A DNA stretch of 64,000 nt, taken from contig NZ_CH724108.1 of assembly GCF_000153305.1 (NCBI RefSeq), forward strand, positions 120,764 through 184,763, in the 5' to 3' direction. The position numbers were made by a program, and so were the translations under genes. Positions 45,563-54,049 of this stretch are shown here, in pieces (position 1 is the first letter of the stretch; every line of letters begins with the position of its first letter). Source of the stretch: Oceanicola granulosus HTCC2516. Lineage in GTDB: Bacteria > Pseudomonadota > Alphaproteobacteria > Rhodobacterales > Rhodobacteraceae. A model generated the notes under the pieces. It searched no databases, was not told the DNA's origin, and was given only the letters and a program-made list of their open reading frames with translations.

Positions 45563-46240
45563 GTGCACGTGACGCAGACGATCCACCGCAAGAGCCTGCA
45601 CGACGAGATCGTCGCGCGGCTCCGGACCATGATCGAGGACGGCACGCTGCAGCCGGGTCAGAAGGTGCCGGAGCAGGCGCTCGCCGGGCAGATGGGGATC
45701 TCCCGGACCCCGCTGCGCGAGGCGCTGAAGACCCTCGGCGCGGAGGGCCTCCTCGTCCTGCGGCCGAACCGGGGCGCGGTGGTCGCGGTGCTGACCGAGG
45801 CGGAGATCGGCGAGCTTTTTCCGATCATCGGCGCTCTCGAGGCGCTGGCGGCGGAGCTGGCCTGCGCGACGGCAAGCGCCGAGGACATCGCGGCGCTGCG
45901 GGACCTGCACGAGACGATGCGCGCCGAGCATGCGCGAGGCGATGAGGTCGCCTATCGGCGGACCAACCGGACCTTCCACGCCCGGCTTGTCGACCTCGCC
46001 GACAACGGCGCGCTGCGGGACTATTACGAGCAACTGCACCGGCGCATCCACGCCGCGCGCTTCATCCTGTCGAAGGCGCCGGCCGACTGGGACAGGGCCG
46101 TTGCGGAGCACGAGCGGATCGTCTGCGCGCTCGAGGCGCGCGACGCGCAGAGCGCCGGGCAGCTGCTGCGGGAGCACCTGAGCGTCACGGCAGCCGATGC
46201 CATGCGGCGGGCGCTCGAGCGAAGCCGGGCGGAGGAGTAG
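45563..46240 (+). CDS. GntR-family regulator (FadR/FCD subfamily)
   Basis: A 225-residue regulator: N-terminal winged helix (LHDEIVARLRTMIEDGTLQPGQKVPEQALAGQMGISRTPLREALKTLGAEGLL) and an alpha-helical FCD effector domain (about 80-220) with the metal-binding histidine block RTNRTFHARLVDLADN and AVAEHERIVCALEARD. FCD members usually sense carboxylic acids. Start is one of two close GTGs (45563 or 45569). It is divergent from CaiB and leads directly into the ring-opening amidohydrolase operon, so it may control both. Confidence 0.9.
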   Translation: MHVTQTIHRKSLHDEIVARLRTMIEDGTLQPGQKVPEQALAGQMGISRTPLREALKTLGAEGLLVLRPNRGAVVAVLTEAEIGELFPIIGALEALAAELACATASAEDIAALRDLHETMRAEHARGDEVAYRRTNRTFHARLVDLADNGALRDYYEQLHRRIHAARFILSKAPADWDRAVAEHERIVCALEARDAQSAGQLLREHLSVTAADAMRRALERSRAEE

Positions 46241-46246
46241 GCGGCC

Positions 46247-47338
46247 ATGCGCGCGGACGTCATCAGGTTCGACCTGCCCGACCCGGGCGACGTCTCCGCG
46301 CTGGCCGGGGCCATCGACGCCGGGCGCGTCGATCCGGGGCGCATCGTCGCGATCATCGGCAAGACGCACGGCAACGGCCTGGTGAACGACTACACGCGGG
46401 GCTACCTGACGCAGTCGCTGCTGAAGCTCCTCGCCGCCCGGACGGGCGAGGCGGAGGCCGGTCTGCAGGCCCGGATCCCGATGGTGTTCTCCGGCGGTGT
46501 CGAAGGGGTGCTGTCGCCGCACTTCATCGTCTTCGCGGTGCATGACGACGAGGATGCGCCCACCGAGCCCGGGCTCGCGGTCGCGACGGCGATGACGCCG
46601 CCGCTCGGCCCCGAGGACCTGGGCCGCCAGCGCCAGATCGACCTGACCGCCGCGGCCGTGGAGGAGGCGATGGCCCGCGCCGACATCCACTCGCCGGACG
46701 ACGTGCACTTCGTGCAGGTGAAGGGGCCGGCCTTCGCACAGGCGGACTTGGCCGGCGCGGCAGATGGCCTGGCCTCCGACGATCCGGGCAAGCTGATGGG
46801 ATTCTGCCGGGCGGCATCCGCCATAGGGGTCGCCCGGGCGCTGGGCGAGGTGCCTGCCGCGGAGGCGAACGAAGCTGCGGTGCTGCGGGATTTCTCCGTC
46901 CGCTCCAACGTCGCGAGCTGCTCCGCGGGGTTGGAGGTCTCGTGCAACGAAGTCATCGTGATCGGCATGGCCCCCGGCTGGAGCGGGCCGCTGGCCATCG
47001 CCCACGCGCCGATGGCCGACGCGCTCGACGTCGCTGCCGTCCACCATGCCCTCGCGGGAGTGGGGCTCGCGGCGGCGCCGCAGCTCGCGGCGGGTGACGC
47101 CGCTCGGCTGCGCGCGGTGTTCGTGAAGGGGGAAGCGGCCCGGTCGGGGCTGATCCGGGGGCGCGGCCACACGATGCTCAACGACGGCGACATCGACCAG
47201 CAGCGCCACATCCGTGCCGCACTCGGGGCCGTGGTGGCGGCGACGCTGGGCGAGACGCAGCTCTTCGTCTCCGGCGGCGCCGAGCACCAGGGACCGGCCG
47301 GCGGCGGGCTCGTCGCCGTGATCGCGGAGCGGACGTGA
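46247..47338 (+). CDS. Ring-opening amidohydrolase (cyanuric acid hydrolase / barbiturase family)
   Basis: A 363-residue member of the AtzD/TrzD/barbiturase family, exactly the family length. The threefold-repeat Lys-Ser pairs are visible: Lys39 (IIGKTHGNG) with Ser82 (VFSGGVEG), Lys159 (VQVKGPAF) with Ser224/226 (RSNVASCSAGLE), and Lys294 (VFVKGEAARSG) with Ser342 (FVSGGAEHQGPAGGG). These enzymes hydrolyse a ring C-N bond of cyanuric acid or barbiturate. Neither the AtzG/AtzF genes of the cyanurate pathway nor a uracil oxidase is adjacent, so the substrate is open. Six bp after the GntR gene; its stop overlaps the amidase start (GTGA). Confidence 0.88.
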   Translation: MRADVIRFDLPDPGDVSALAGAIDAGRVDPGRIVAIIGKTHGNGLVNDYTRGYLTQSLLKLLAARTGEAEAGLQARIPMVFSGGVEGVLSPHFIVFAVHDDEDAPTEPGLAVATAMTPPLGPEDLGRQRQIDLTAAAVEEAMARADIHSPDDVHFVQVKGPAFAQADLAGAADGLASDDPGKLMGFCRAASAIGVARALGEVPAAEANEAAVLRDFSVRSNVASCSAGLEVSCNEVIVIGMAPGWSGPLAIAHAPMADALDVAAVHHALAGVGLAAAPQLAAGDAARLRAVFVKGEAARSGLIRGRGHTMLNDGDIDQQRHIRAALGAVVAATLGETQLFVSGGAEHQGPAGGGLVAVIAERT

Positions 47339-48720
47339 GTGGCTCCCGTCCCCTCTGGGCCTTGCCCGCCCATGCCCTGCGCGCCGGCTACGCCGCAGGC
47401 GATTTCACACCGCTCGACGCGCTCGAGGCCTGTCACGCGCGCACCGACGAGGTGAACGGACGCCTCACCGCGCTCGTCGCCGAGGATCGCGCGCTCGCGG
47501 CGGAGCAGGCCGGACGCGCCACGGAGCGCTGGGCGGCGCAGGCGCCGCTCTCCCTGCTCGACGGGGTGCCGATCACGATCAAGGACAACCTCCACGCCGC
47601 CGGCCTCCCCGCGACGTGGGGCAGCCGTCTCCACGACGGCCACCGGCCCCAAGCCGACGAGCCCGCGCTGGCCCGACTGCGGGAGCGCGGCGCGGTCTTC
47701 TTGGGCAAGACGAACGTCCCCGAGTTCACGCTGCACGGCTACACCGACAACCCCCTCTTCGGCCCGAGCCGCAATCCCCTCGCGCCGGCGCTGACGCCGG
47801 GCGGATCGACGGGCGGCGGCGCGGCGGGCTGCGCGGCGGGGATCGGAGCCATCGCTATCGGCACCGACGGCGGCGGCTCGACGCGGCGGCCCGCGGCGCA
47901 TTGCGGGCTGTGGGGCTTCAAGCCGTCGGTCGGCCTCACGTCGCGCCGGGGCGGGTTTCCCCAGATCCTCGCCGATTTCGAGGTCATCGGCGCGCTCGCC
48001 CGCGCCGCCGCCGACCTCCTGCCGGCGATCGACCTGCTGAGCGACATCGGCCTGCCCCGGACGGACCGCTTCGCCCAACCCCTGCGCATCGGGCTCTTCA
48101 CCGCCGCCGGCGGCCGGCCGGTCGAGCCGCGCATCGCCGCGGCCGTCGAGCGGCTCGCAGAGGCCTTCGCGGCGGCCGGGGCCGAGGTGACGCCCGTGGC
48201 GGCGCCCTTCGAGCCCGAGAGCATGAATGCCGCCTTCGGCACCATCGCGCAGGCCGGGCTGGCCTGGCACCTGGACGGCGTGGACGGCTGGGAGGCGCAG
48301 GTCGGCGCTCCGCTGGCCGAGATGGCGCGCGCCGGCGCGGCGCTCACCGGCGCGCAGGTCTATGCGGCGATGGCGGCCTGTCATGCGATGCGCTGGCAGG
48401 CGCGGGCGGCGTTCGAGGCCTGCGACCTGCTGCTCTGCCCAACCACCGCCGCCCTCGCCTGGCCCGCCACCGGAATCTATCCGCCGATCATCGCCGGACG
48501 TCCCGCCGATGCCAGGGGCCACGCCCTGTTCACCACGTGGGTCAACATCGCCGGCCTGCCCGCCGCGTCCGTCCCGCTCGGGGAGACGCCGGACGCCGGC
48601 GGCATTGGCGCACAGCTCATCACCCCGCCGGGGCGCGACCACGCGCTGCTCGACCTGATGATCACCCACCCCGCGCTCGCCGCCCTCGCGGCCCACGATC
48701 CGGAGAAGGAGATCCCATGA
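47335..48720 (+). CDS. Amidase-signature family hydrolase
   Basis: A 461-residue amidase. The Ser-cisSer-Lys triad is complete: Lys83 (GVPITIKDNLHAAG), cis-Ser158 (LTPGGSTGGGAAG) and nucleophile Ser182 (GTDGGGSTRRPAAHCGLWGFKPS). The glycine-rich loop is slightly unusual (GGSTGG for GGSSGG). Amidase-signature enzymes act after ring-opening hydrolases in known pathways (AtzE on carboxybiuret, ureidomalonase on ureidomalonate), so this one probably cleaves the linear ureido/amide product. GTG start overlapping the amidohydrolase stop; stop overlapping the SDR start. Confidence 0.9.
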   Translation: MSGSRPLWALPAHALRAGYAAGDFTPLDALEACHARTDEVNGRLTALVAEDRALAAEQAGRATERWAAQAPLSLLDGVPITIKDNLHAAGLPATWGSRLHDGHRPQADEPALARLRERGAVFLGKTNVPEFTLHGYTDNPLFGPSRNPLAPALTPGGSTGGGAAGCAAGIGAIAIGTDGGGSTRRPAAHCGLWGFKPSVGLTSRRGGFPQILADFEVIGALARAAADLLPAIDLLSDIGLPRTDRFAQPLRIGLFTAAGGRPVEPRIAAAVERLAEAFAAAGAEVTPVAAPFEPESMNAAFGTIAQAGLAWHLDGVDGWEAQVGAPLAEMARAGAALTGAQVYAAMAACHAMRWQARAAFEACDLLLCPTTAALAWPATGIYPPIIAGRPADARGHALFTTWVNIAGLPAASVPLGETPDAGGIGAQLITPPGRDHALLDLMITHPALAALAAHDPEKEIP

Positions 48721-49454
48721 CCGACGACCTCGCTGGCAAATGCATCCTCGTCACGGGCGCGGGCGACGGCATCGGACGGGCCGCGGCGCGGCTGTTCGCC
48801 GAGGCCGGCGCGCACCTCGTGCTGGTGGACCGCCACGGCGCGCAGGCCACCGCCGACGCCCATTGCCCCGGCGCGCTCGCGGTGGAGATGGACGTGCGCG
48901 ACGGCGCCGGCTGGGACCGTCTCGTCGCCGAGGCAACGGCGCGCTTCGGCGGGATCGACGCCCTCGTCAACAACGCCGGCATCGCCGTGCCCGGCGACAC
49001 GGTGACGGACGCGAGCGAGGAGATGTGGGACGACATCCTCGACATCAACGCCAAGGGCGTCTGGCTCGGGATGCGGGCGGTGCTGCCGGGGATGGTCGAG
49101 CGCGGCGGGGGCCACATCTGCAACGTCGCTTCGACGGCCGCTCATATCGGCCTGCCCGGCGCCGCGGCCTACTGCGCCTCGAAGGGCGCGGTGCTGGCCC
49201 TGACCCGGCAGGCCGGGGTGCAGTACGCGCCGCTCGGCATCAAGATCAACTCGGTCTCCCCGGGCACCACGATGACCGGCATCCAGAAGAACGTCACCGA
49301 CGCCCAGCGCGCGGCCTTCCTGCCGCTGACCCCCATCGGCCGCTTCGCGGAAGCCGACGAGGTCGCCCGGGTGATCCTGTTCCTGTGCTCCGACGGCGCG
49401 TCGTTCATGGCCGGCGCGGACGTGAGCGTCGACGGCGGCATGGTGGCGATGTGA
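48717..49454 (+). CDS. Short-chain dehydrogenase/reductase
   Basis: A 245-residue classical SDR. Cofactor loop VTGAGDGIGRAAARLF, the acidic residue in LVLVDRHG indicating NAD preference, LVNNAGIAVPG, catalytic Ser in NVASTAAHIG, YCASK tetrad, and the C-terminal VDGGMVAM ending. Translationally coupled to the amidase (ATGA) and to the following epimerase (GTGA). It would oxidise or reduce an alcohol/carbonyl in the pathway; the substrate is unknown. Confidence 0.92.
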   Translation: MTDDLAGKCILVTGAGDGIGRAAARLFAEAGAHLVLVDRHGAQATADAHCPGALAVEMDVRDGAGWDRLVAEATARFGGIDALVNNAGIAVPGDTVTDASEEMWDDILDINAKGVWLGMRAVLPGMVERGGGHICNVASTAAHIGLPGAAAYCASKGAVLALTRQAGVQYAPLGIKINSVSPGTTMTGIQKNVTDAQRAAFLPLTPIGRFAEADEVARVILFLCSDGASFMAGADVSVDGGMVAM

Positions 49455-50362
49455 CCGTTCTCGTCACCGGGGGTGCGGGCCTGATCGGCATGGCCCTGCG
49501 CGCGCGGCTCGCGCGCGACGGACGCGCCGTCGTGGCCACCGACATGTCGCGCCACGGCCGCGACGATCCCGAGCTCGTGGTCCTGCCGCTGCAGGACGGC
49601 GAGGCGCTGGAGCGGCTGGCGCGCGAGCGCGGCGTGGAGGCCATCATCCATTGCGGCGCGATCTCCGGGCCGATGCACGCGCCCGGCCGGCCGCTCGAGG
49701 TGGTCGACGTCAACATCCGCGCGAGCGCGGTCCTGATGGACATCGCCCGCCGGCTCGAGATGCGCCGCTTCGTGATGTGCTCGTCCATCGGCGTCTACGG
49801 CAATGCCGGTCCCGGGCGTATCGGCGAGGACCTCCCCCTGCACCCGACCTCCGTCTACGGTGCCAGCAAGGTCGCCGGCGACGCGCTGCTCGACGGTTTC
49901 GCCGCCGAGTACGGGCTCGACGGGGTCGGCCTGCGCATCGCCCGGGTGTACGGCCCCTATCGCAGGGGCGACTGCCTGCTGCGCCAGATGGTCGACGACG
50001 CACTCGCGGGCCGGCCCTCCGAGATCGCCTGCGACCCGGAGATGCCCTACCACTACGTCCATGCCGACGACGTCGCCGACGCGCTCGTCGCGGCGCTCGC
50101 CGCCGACCGGCTGCCGGGGCGGGTCTACAACGTCAGCGGGCCCGCCCCGGCGCGGATGCCGGACATCGTGGAGACCTTCCGGACAATCTGCCCGGACGCC
50201 CGCGTGCGGCTGGTGGCCGGCACCGATCCCGTCGCGGACGACCAGCGGGCATTCGACCTGTCGCGGATCCGGGACGACCTCGGCTGGCGACCCGCCATCG
50301 GCCTGCGCGACGGGCTCGAGGCCCTGCTCGCGTCGGTCCGCTCGGGGCGCGCCGCGGGCTGA
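49451..50362 (+). CDS. NAD-dependent epimerase/dehydratase (copy 1)
   Basis: A 303-residue extended SDR. VTVLVTGGAGLIGMALRARL nucleotide loop, MCSSIGVYG, catalytic YGASK, RIARVYGPYRRGDCLLRQMVDDALAG and PYHYVHADDVADALVAAL are visible. It is clearly paralogous to the gene at 60002-60913: same length and the same ordered blocks. GTG start overlapping the SDR stop. Related enzymes include uronate dehydrogenases and sugar-acid epimerases, so a sugar or sugar-acid substrate is likely but unproven. Confidence 0.88.
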   Translation: MTVLVTGGAGLIGMALRARLARDGRAVVATDMSRHGRDDPELVVLPLQDGEALERLARERGVEAIIHCGAISGPMHAPGRPLEVVDVNIRASAVLMDIARRLEMRRFVMCSSIGVYGNAGPGRIGEDLPLHPTSVYGASKVAGDALLDGFAAEYGLDGVGLRIARVYGPYRRGDCLLRQMVDDALAGRPSEIACDPEMPYHYVHADDVADALVAALAADRLPGRVYNVSGPAPARMPDIVETFRTICPDARVRLVAGTDPVADDQRAFDLSRIRDDLGWRPAIGLRDGLEALLASVRSGRAAG

Positions 50363-50372
50363 GACCCCGGCA

Positions 50373-51296
50373 TCAGTTCCAGCCGAACTTCCAAGCGCCG
50401 TGCTTGCTGCGCGAGCGCGCGGTGCGGAAGCCGACGATGATCAGGGCCGCCACCGTCACCACGTAGGGGATCAGCTGCAGCAATTGCGGCGCCGCGCCGG
50501 TGACCTGCGGCAGGCGCACCGACAGCGCCGTCGCGAGGCCGAAGAGCAGCGCGACGAGCGCCGTCCAGCCGGGATGGCCCTTGGCGAAGAAGATCGCGGC
50601 GATGGCGATGAGGCCGCGCTCGGCGGTCATCTGGTTGGCGAACAGCGACACGTAGGCCAGCGACAGGTAGGCGCCGCCGAAGCCGCAGAGCACGCCCGAG
50701 AGCAGCATCGTCTGGAACTTGATCGAATCGACGTTGACCCCCGCCGCCGCCGCCGCCTCGGGCGCCTCGCCGACCATCCGCACCCGCAGCCCCCAGCGGG
50801 TACGGTACAGGCACCAGGCCACGAGCGGCACCAGCAGCCAGGCGATGTAGACCAGCAGCGTGTGCCCGCTGACGATGCCGCCGACGACCGGGATCGACTC
50901 GATCACCGGCAGATCGAGCGTCGGGAAGCGCGGGATCGCGCTCGACATGAACACCCCGTCCTCGCCGAGGATGCCCTTGAGCAGCAGCGCGGTGAGGCCG
51001 TAGGCCATGAAGATGATCGCGATGCCCGCGATGAAGACGTCGGCGTTGAGCTTGAGCGTGAACACCCCCAGCAGGGCCGACAGCATGGTCGCGCCGAGCA
51101 CCGCCACCAGGATCGCCAGCTCGAGGCTGCCGGTGAAGTGGGCGGTGGCGATGGCGGCGAAGGCGGCGATGATCATGAAGCCATCGAGCGCGATGTTCAG
51201 CATCCCGGCCTGGTAGCTGAGCAGCCCGCCCATCGCCGCGAAGACGAGCGGCGTCGAGACGCGGACGGCGGAGAAGGCGATTTCGATCAGGTCCAT
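50373..51296 (-). CDS. ABC transporter permease, nucleoside (BMP-type) family, second subunit
   Basis: A 307-residue inner-membrane permease of the NupQ/YufQ type with about eight to ten membrane segments: RVSTPLVFAAMGGLLSYQAGMLNIALDGFMII, TLKLNADVFIAGIAIIFMAYGLTALLL, LRVRMVGEAPEAAAAAGVNVDSIKFQTMLLSGVLCGFGGAYLSL and ERGLIAIAAIFFAKGHPGWTALVALLFG. These are characteristic of BMP-family nucleoside importers. Last of four importer genes, 1 bp after the other permease; it converges on the epimerase gene. Confidence 0.93.
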   Translation of the reverse strand: MDLIEIAFSAVRVSTPLVFAAMGGLLSYQAGMLNIALDGFMIIAAFAAIATAHFTGSLELAILVAVLGATMLSALLGVFTLKLNADVFIAGIAIIFMAYGLTALLLKGILGEDGVFMSSAIPRFPTLDLPVIESIPVVGGIVSGHTLLVYIAWLLVPLVAWCLYRTRWGLRVRMVGEAPEAAAAAGVNVDSIKFQTMLLSGVLCGFGGAYLSLAYVSLFANQMTAERGLIAIAAIFFAKGHPGWTALVALLFGLATALSVRLPQVTGAAPQLLQLIPYVVTVAALIIVGFRTARSRSKHGAWKFGWN

Positions 51297-51297
51297 G

Positions 51298-52425
51298 TCA
51301 GCGGTCTCCTGCGGTCACGTGAGGGCCTTCGGCCGGTGGATCGGATCCCGGCGCGGCGGTCTGGGAGCGGCCGAGCTTCAGCCAGTCCCACGACAGCTTC
51401 GCCGCGAGGACGAGCACGACGATGAACTGCAGCACCTGCACCAGGTGCTTGCTCAGCCCGGTCATCATCTGCAGCACCGCGCTGCCCCCGTTGAGCGCGC
51501 CGAACAGCAGCGCCGCGAGGGGTACGGCGAGCGGGTTGAACTGCGCCAGCATCGCCACGGCGATCCCGTCGAAGCCGTAGCCGGGCGAGAAGTCGTCGTA
51601 GTAGGCGCGGTACTGGCCCAGCACCTGCTCCGCCCCGGCAAGGCCGGCGATGCCGCCGCTCACGAGGAAGACCGTCAGCGCCCGGCGGCGCACGTCGACG
51701 CCGCCGTAATAGGCGAACTTGGCGTTCTTGCCGATCATCTGCCACTCGAAGCCGCGCATCGTGCGCACGTTGACCACCGCGAAGATCAGGCACAGCACCA
51801 GCGCGAAGATGAGGCCGGTGTTGGCCTGCGAGAACAGCGAGAAGGTCGACAGCTCCGCCGTCGGCTGGATGTCGGGCAGCTTGTTGGTGGGACCCGGCGC
51901 CTTCAGCACGCGCGTCGACAGGTACCCCGTCAGCAGCAGCGCGATCGGGTTCATCATCAGGCAGACGACGATCTCGTTGACGTTGAGATAGACCCGCAGC
52001 AGCGCGGGCAGCAGCGCCCACACCAGCCCGCCGACGAAGGCGGCCAGCAGGCAGAGCGGCAGGTGGATCAGCGCCGGCAGCTCGACCGCGTAGCCGACGT
52101 AGCCGGCGCAGAGCGCACCGACGAGCATCTGCCCTTCCGCCCCGATGTTGGCGAGGCCGGCGCGGAACGAGATCGCCACGGCCAGGCCCGTGAAGATCAG
52201 CGGCGACATCATCTGCAGCGTCACGAGGAAATTGGGCATCCCGACGAGGCTGCCCGAGATCAGCAGACCGTAGACCTCGAGCGGGCTCTCCCCGAGCGCC
52301 AGCACGAGCAGCGCGCCGAGCAGGAACGAGATGAACAGCGCGACGAGCGACGCGGCGATCTTGCCGAAGATGGGGCTCGCGGTGATCGACCGGCGGGCCG
52401 GCGGGACGGAGACTTCAGCCGACAT
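51298..52425 (-). CDS. ABC transporter permease, nucleoside (BMP-type) family, first subunit
   Basis: A 375-residue NupP/YufP-type permease. N-terminal cytoplasmic stretch, then SLVALFISFLLGALLVLALGESPLEVYGLLI, LIFTGLAVAISFRAGLANIGAEGQMLVGALCAGYVGY, LYLNVNEIVVCLMMNPIALLLTGYL-type segment and YGFDGIAVAMLAQFNPLAVPLAALLFGALNGGS. Overlaps the ATPase stop by 11 bp. Forms the heterodimeric channel with the following permease. Confidence 0.93.
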   Translation of the reverse strand: MSAEVSVPPARRSITASPIFGKIAASLVALFISFLLGALLVLALGESPLEVYGLLISGSLVGMPNFLVTLQMMSPLIFTGLAVAISFRAGLANIGAEGQMLVGALCAGYVGYAVELPALIHLPLCLLAAFVGGLVWALLPALLRVYLNVNEIVVCLMMNPIALLLTGYLSTRVLKAPGPTNKLPDIQPTAELSTFSLFSQANTGLIFALVLCLIFAVVNVRTMRGFEWQMIGKNAKFAYYGGVDVRRRALTVFLVSGGIAGLAGAEQVLGQYRAYYDDFSPGYGFDGIAVAMLAQFNPLAVPLAALLFGALNGGSAVLQMMTGLSKHLVQVLQFIVVLVLAAKLSWDWLKLGRSQTAAPGSDPPAEGPHVTAGDR

Positions 52426-53974
52426 GGGCGGTCCTTTCCGGGGATGCGCCGTCACGCGGACGGTCTTCGAGGCCGCCCATGTACCGGCCGACCTCCTCCT
52501 GGTCGGTGTCCTCGGCGGCGAGATCGGCGACGATGCGGCCGCGGTAGATGACGAGGATCCGGTCGGAGATGGAGAAGATCTCGTCGAGATCGGCGGAGAT
52601 GACGAAGACCGCCCTGCCCGCGTCGCGCATCTCGACGAGAATGCGGTGGATCGACTCGATGGCCCCGATATCGACACCCTGCGAGGGTTGCTCGGCGATG
52701 ATGAGCGGCGCCGGGCGGGTGAGCTCGCGGGCGATCTGCACCTTCTGCTGGTTGCCGCCCGAGAGCGAGCCGGCGAACTTGTCGATCTCGCCGCCCCTGA
52801 CGTCGAACCGCTCGATCAGCTCCCCGGCGCGCTTGCGGGCCGCGCCGGTGCGCATGAACGGCCCCCAGCGGAAGCTCTCGAGGTGGCCGATGGACAGGTT
52901 TTCCCAGAGGCCGCTTTCGAGCGACAGGCCCACGTGGGCGCGGTCGGCCGGGACGTAGGCGAGTCCGAGGTCGCGGTTGTCGCCGGGCGTCCGCCCCGTC
53001 GGCTTGCCGCAGATCTCGATGTCGCCGCTCGCGCGCCGCCGCAGACCGGCGATGCACTCGACGAGCTCGTCCTGCCCGTTGCCCTGCACCCCCGCCAGCC
53101 CGACGATCTCGCCCGCGCGGACATCCAGCGACAGGTTGTCCACGGCCACCTCGCCGCGCTCGCCGCGCGCGCACAGATCGCGGATCCGCAGCAAGGGCGC
53201 GCCGAGCTCGCTCGGCGGCGCCTTGTCCACCCGCAGGATGACGGAGCGGCCCACCATGAGCGCCGCGATCTGCTGCGCGGTCACGTCGCGGTTGTCGAGG
53301 GTGGCGACGATCCGGCCCTGCTTCATGACCGAGATCCGGTCGGACACGGCCAGCACCTCGCCGAGCTTGTGGGTGATGAAGACGATGGTGTTTCCGGCCG
53401 CCGCGAGATTGCGCATCGTGTTGAAGAGCTCGCGGGTTTCCTGCGGCGTGAGCACCGCCGTCGGCTCGTCGAAGATCAACACCTCGGCCTTGCGGTAGAG
53501 CGTCTTGAGGATCTCGACCTGCTGGCGCAGGCCGACCGCCAGGTCGCCGACCACGTCGCCGGGCTGGACCTCGAGCCCGAAGCGGCGGCTGATCTCGGCG
53601 GTCTCCTCGGCGGCGCGGCGGCGATCGAGGCGGTTGAAGCCGCGGGTCGGCTCGGAGCCGAGGATGATGTTCTCGGCGACGGTGAAGGAATTGGCGAGCT
53701 TGAAGTGCTGCGGGACCATCCCGATCCCGGCGGCGATGGCCTCGTTGGGCGATCCGTAATCCACCGGCTCGCCGCGCAGCAGCACCTCGCCGCCCGAGCG
53801 GGGCAGCAGCCCGTAGAGGACGTTCATCAGCGTCGACTTGCCGGCGCCGTTCTCCCCGACCAGCGCGTGGATCTCGCCGGGGCGCAGGTCGATATTGGCG
53901 TCGTGGATCGCGGTGAAGTCGCCGAAGCGCTTCACGACGTTGCGCATCTCGATGACGGGAGCTGGCTCGCTCAT
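52415..53974 (-). CDS. ABC transporter ATP-binding protein, nucleoside (BMP-type) family
   Basis: A 519-residue double ATPase. First half: LVGENGAGKSTLMNVLYG, MVPQHFKLANSFTVAENIILG (the VPQHF context is usual for BMP-system ATPases), Walker B VLIFDEPTAVLTP. Second half: a degenerate Walker A (LAGVQGNGQDELVECIAG), signature LSGGNQQKVQIARE and IIAEQPSQGVDI. Only the first site is likely to hydrolyse ATP efficiently. ATG at 53974, 75 bp after the binding-protein gene. Confidence 0.94.
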   Translation of the reverse strand: MSEPAPVIEMRNVVKRFGDFTAIHDANIDLRPGEIHALVGENGAGKSTLMNVLYGLLPRSGGEVLLRGEPVDYGSPNEAIAAGIGMVPQHFKLANSFTVAENIILGSEPTRGFNRLDRRRAAEETAEISRRFGLEVQPGDVVGDLAVGLRQQVEILKTLYRKAEVLIFDEPTAVLTPQETRELFNTMRNLAAAGNTIVFITHKLGEVLAVSDRISVMKQGRIVATLDNRDVTAQQIAALMVGRSVILRVDKAPPSELGAPLLRIRDLCARGERGEVAVDNLSLDVRAGEIVGLAGVQGNGQDELVECIAGLRRRASGDIEICGKPTGRTPGDNRDLGLAYVPADRAHVGLSLESGLWENLSIGHLESFRWGPFMRTGAARKRAGELIERFDVRGGEIDKFAGSLSGGNQQKVQIARELTRPAPLIIAEQPSQGVDIGAIESIHRILVEMRDAGRAVFVISADLDEIFSISDRILVIYRGRIVADLAAEDTDQEEVGRYMGGLEDRPRDGASPERTAHVG

Positions 53975-54049
53975 GGCAGGGTCTCCGGCTTCGGGCGGAC
54001 GGTGGGCCGGCCGCGGCACGGGCCGCGGCCGACGGTCTCCTGCGGGCGC

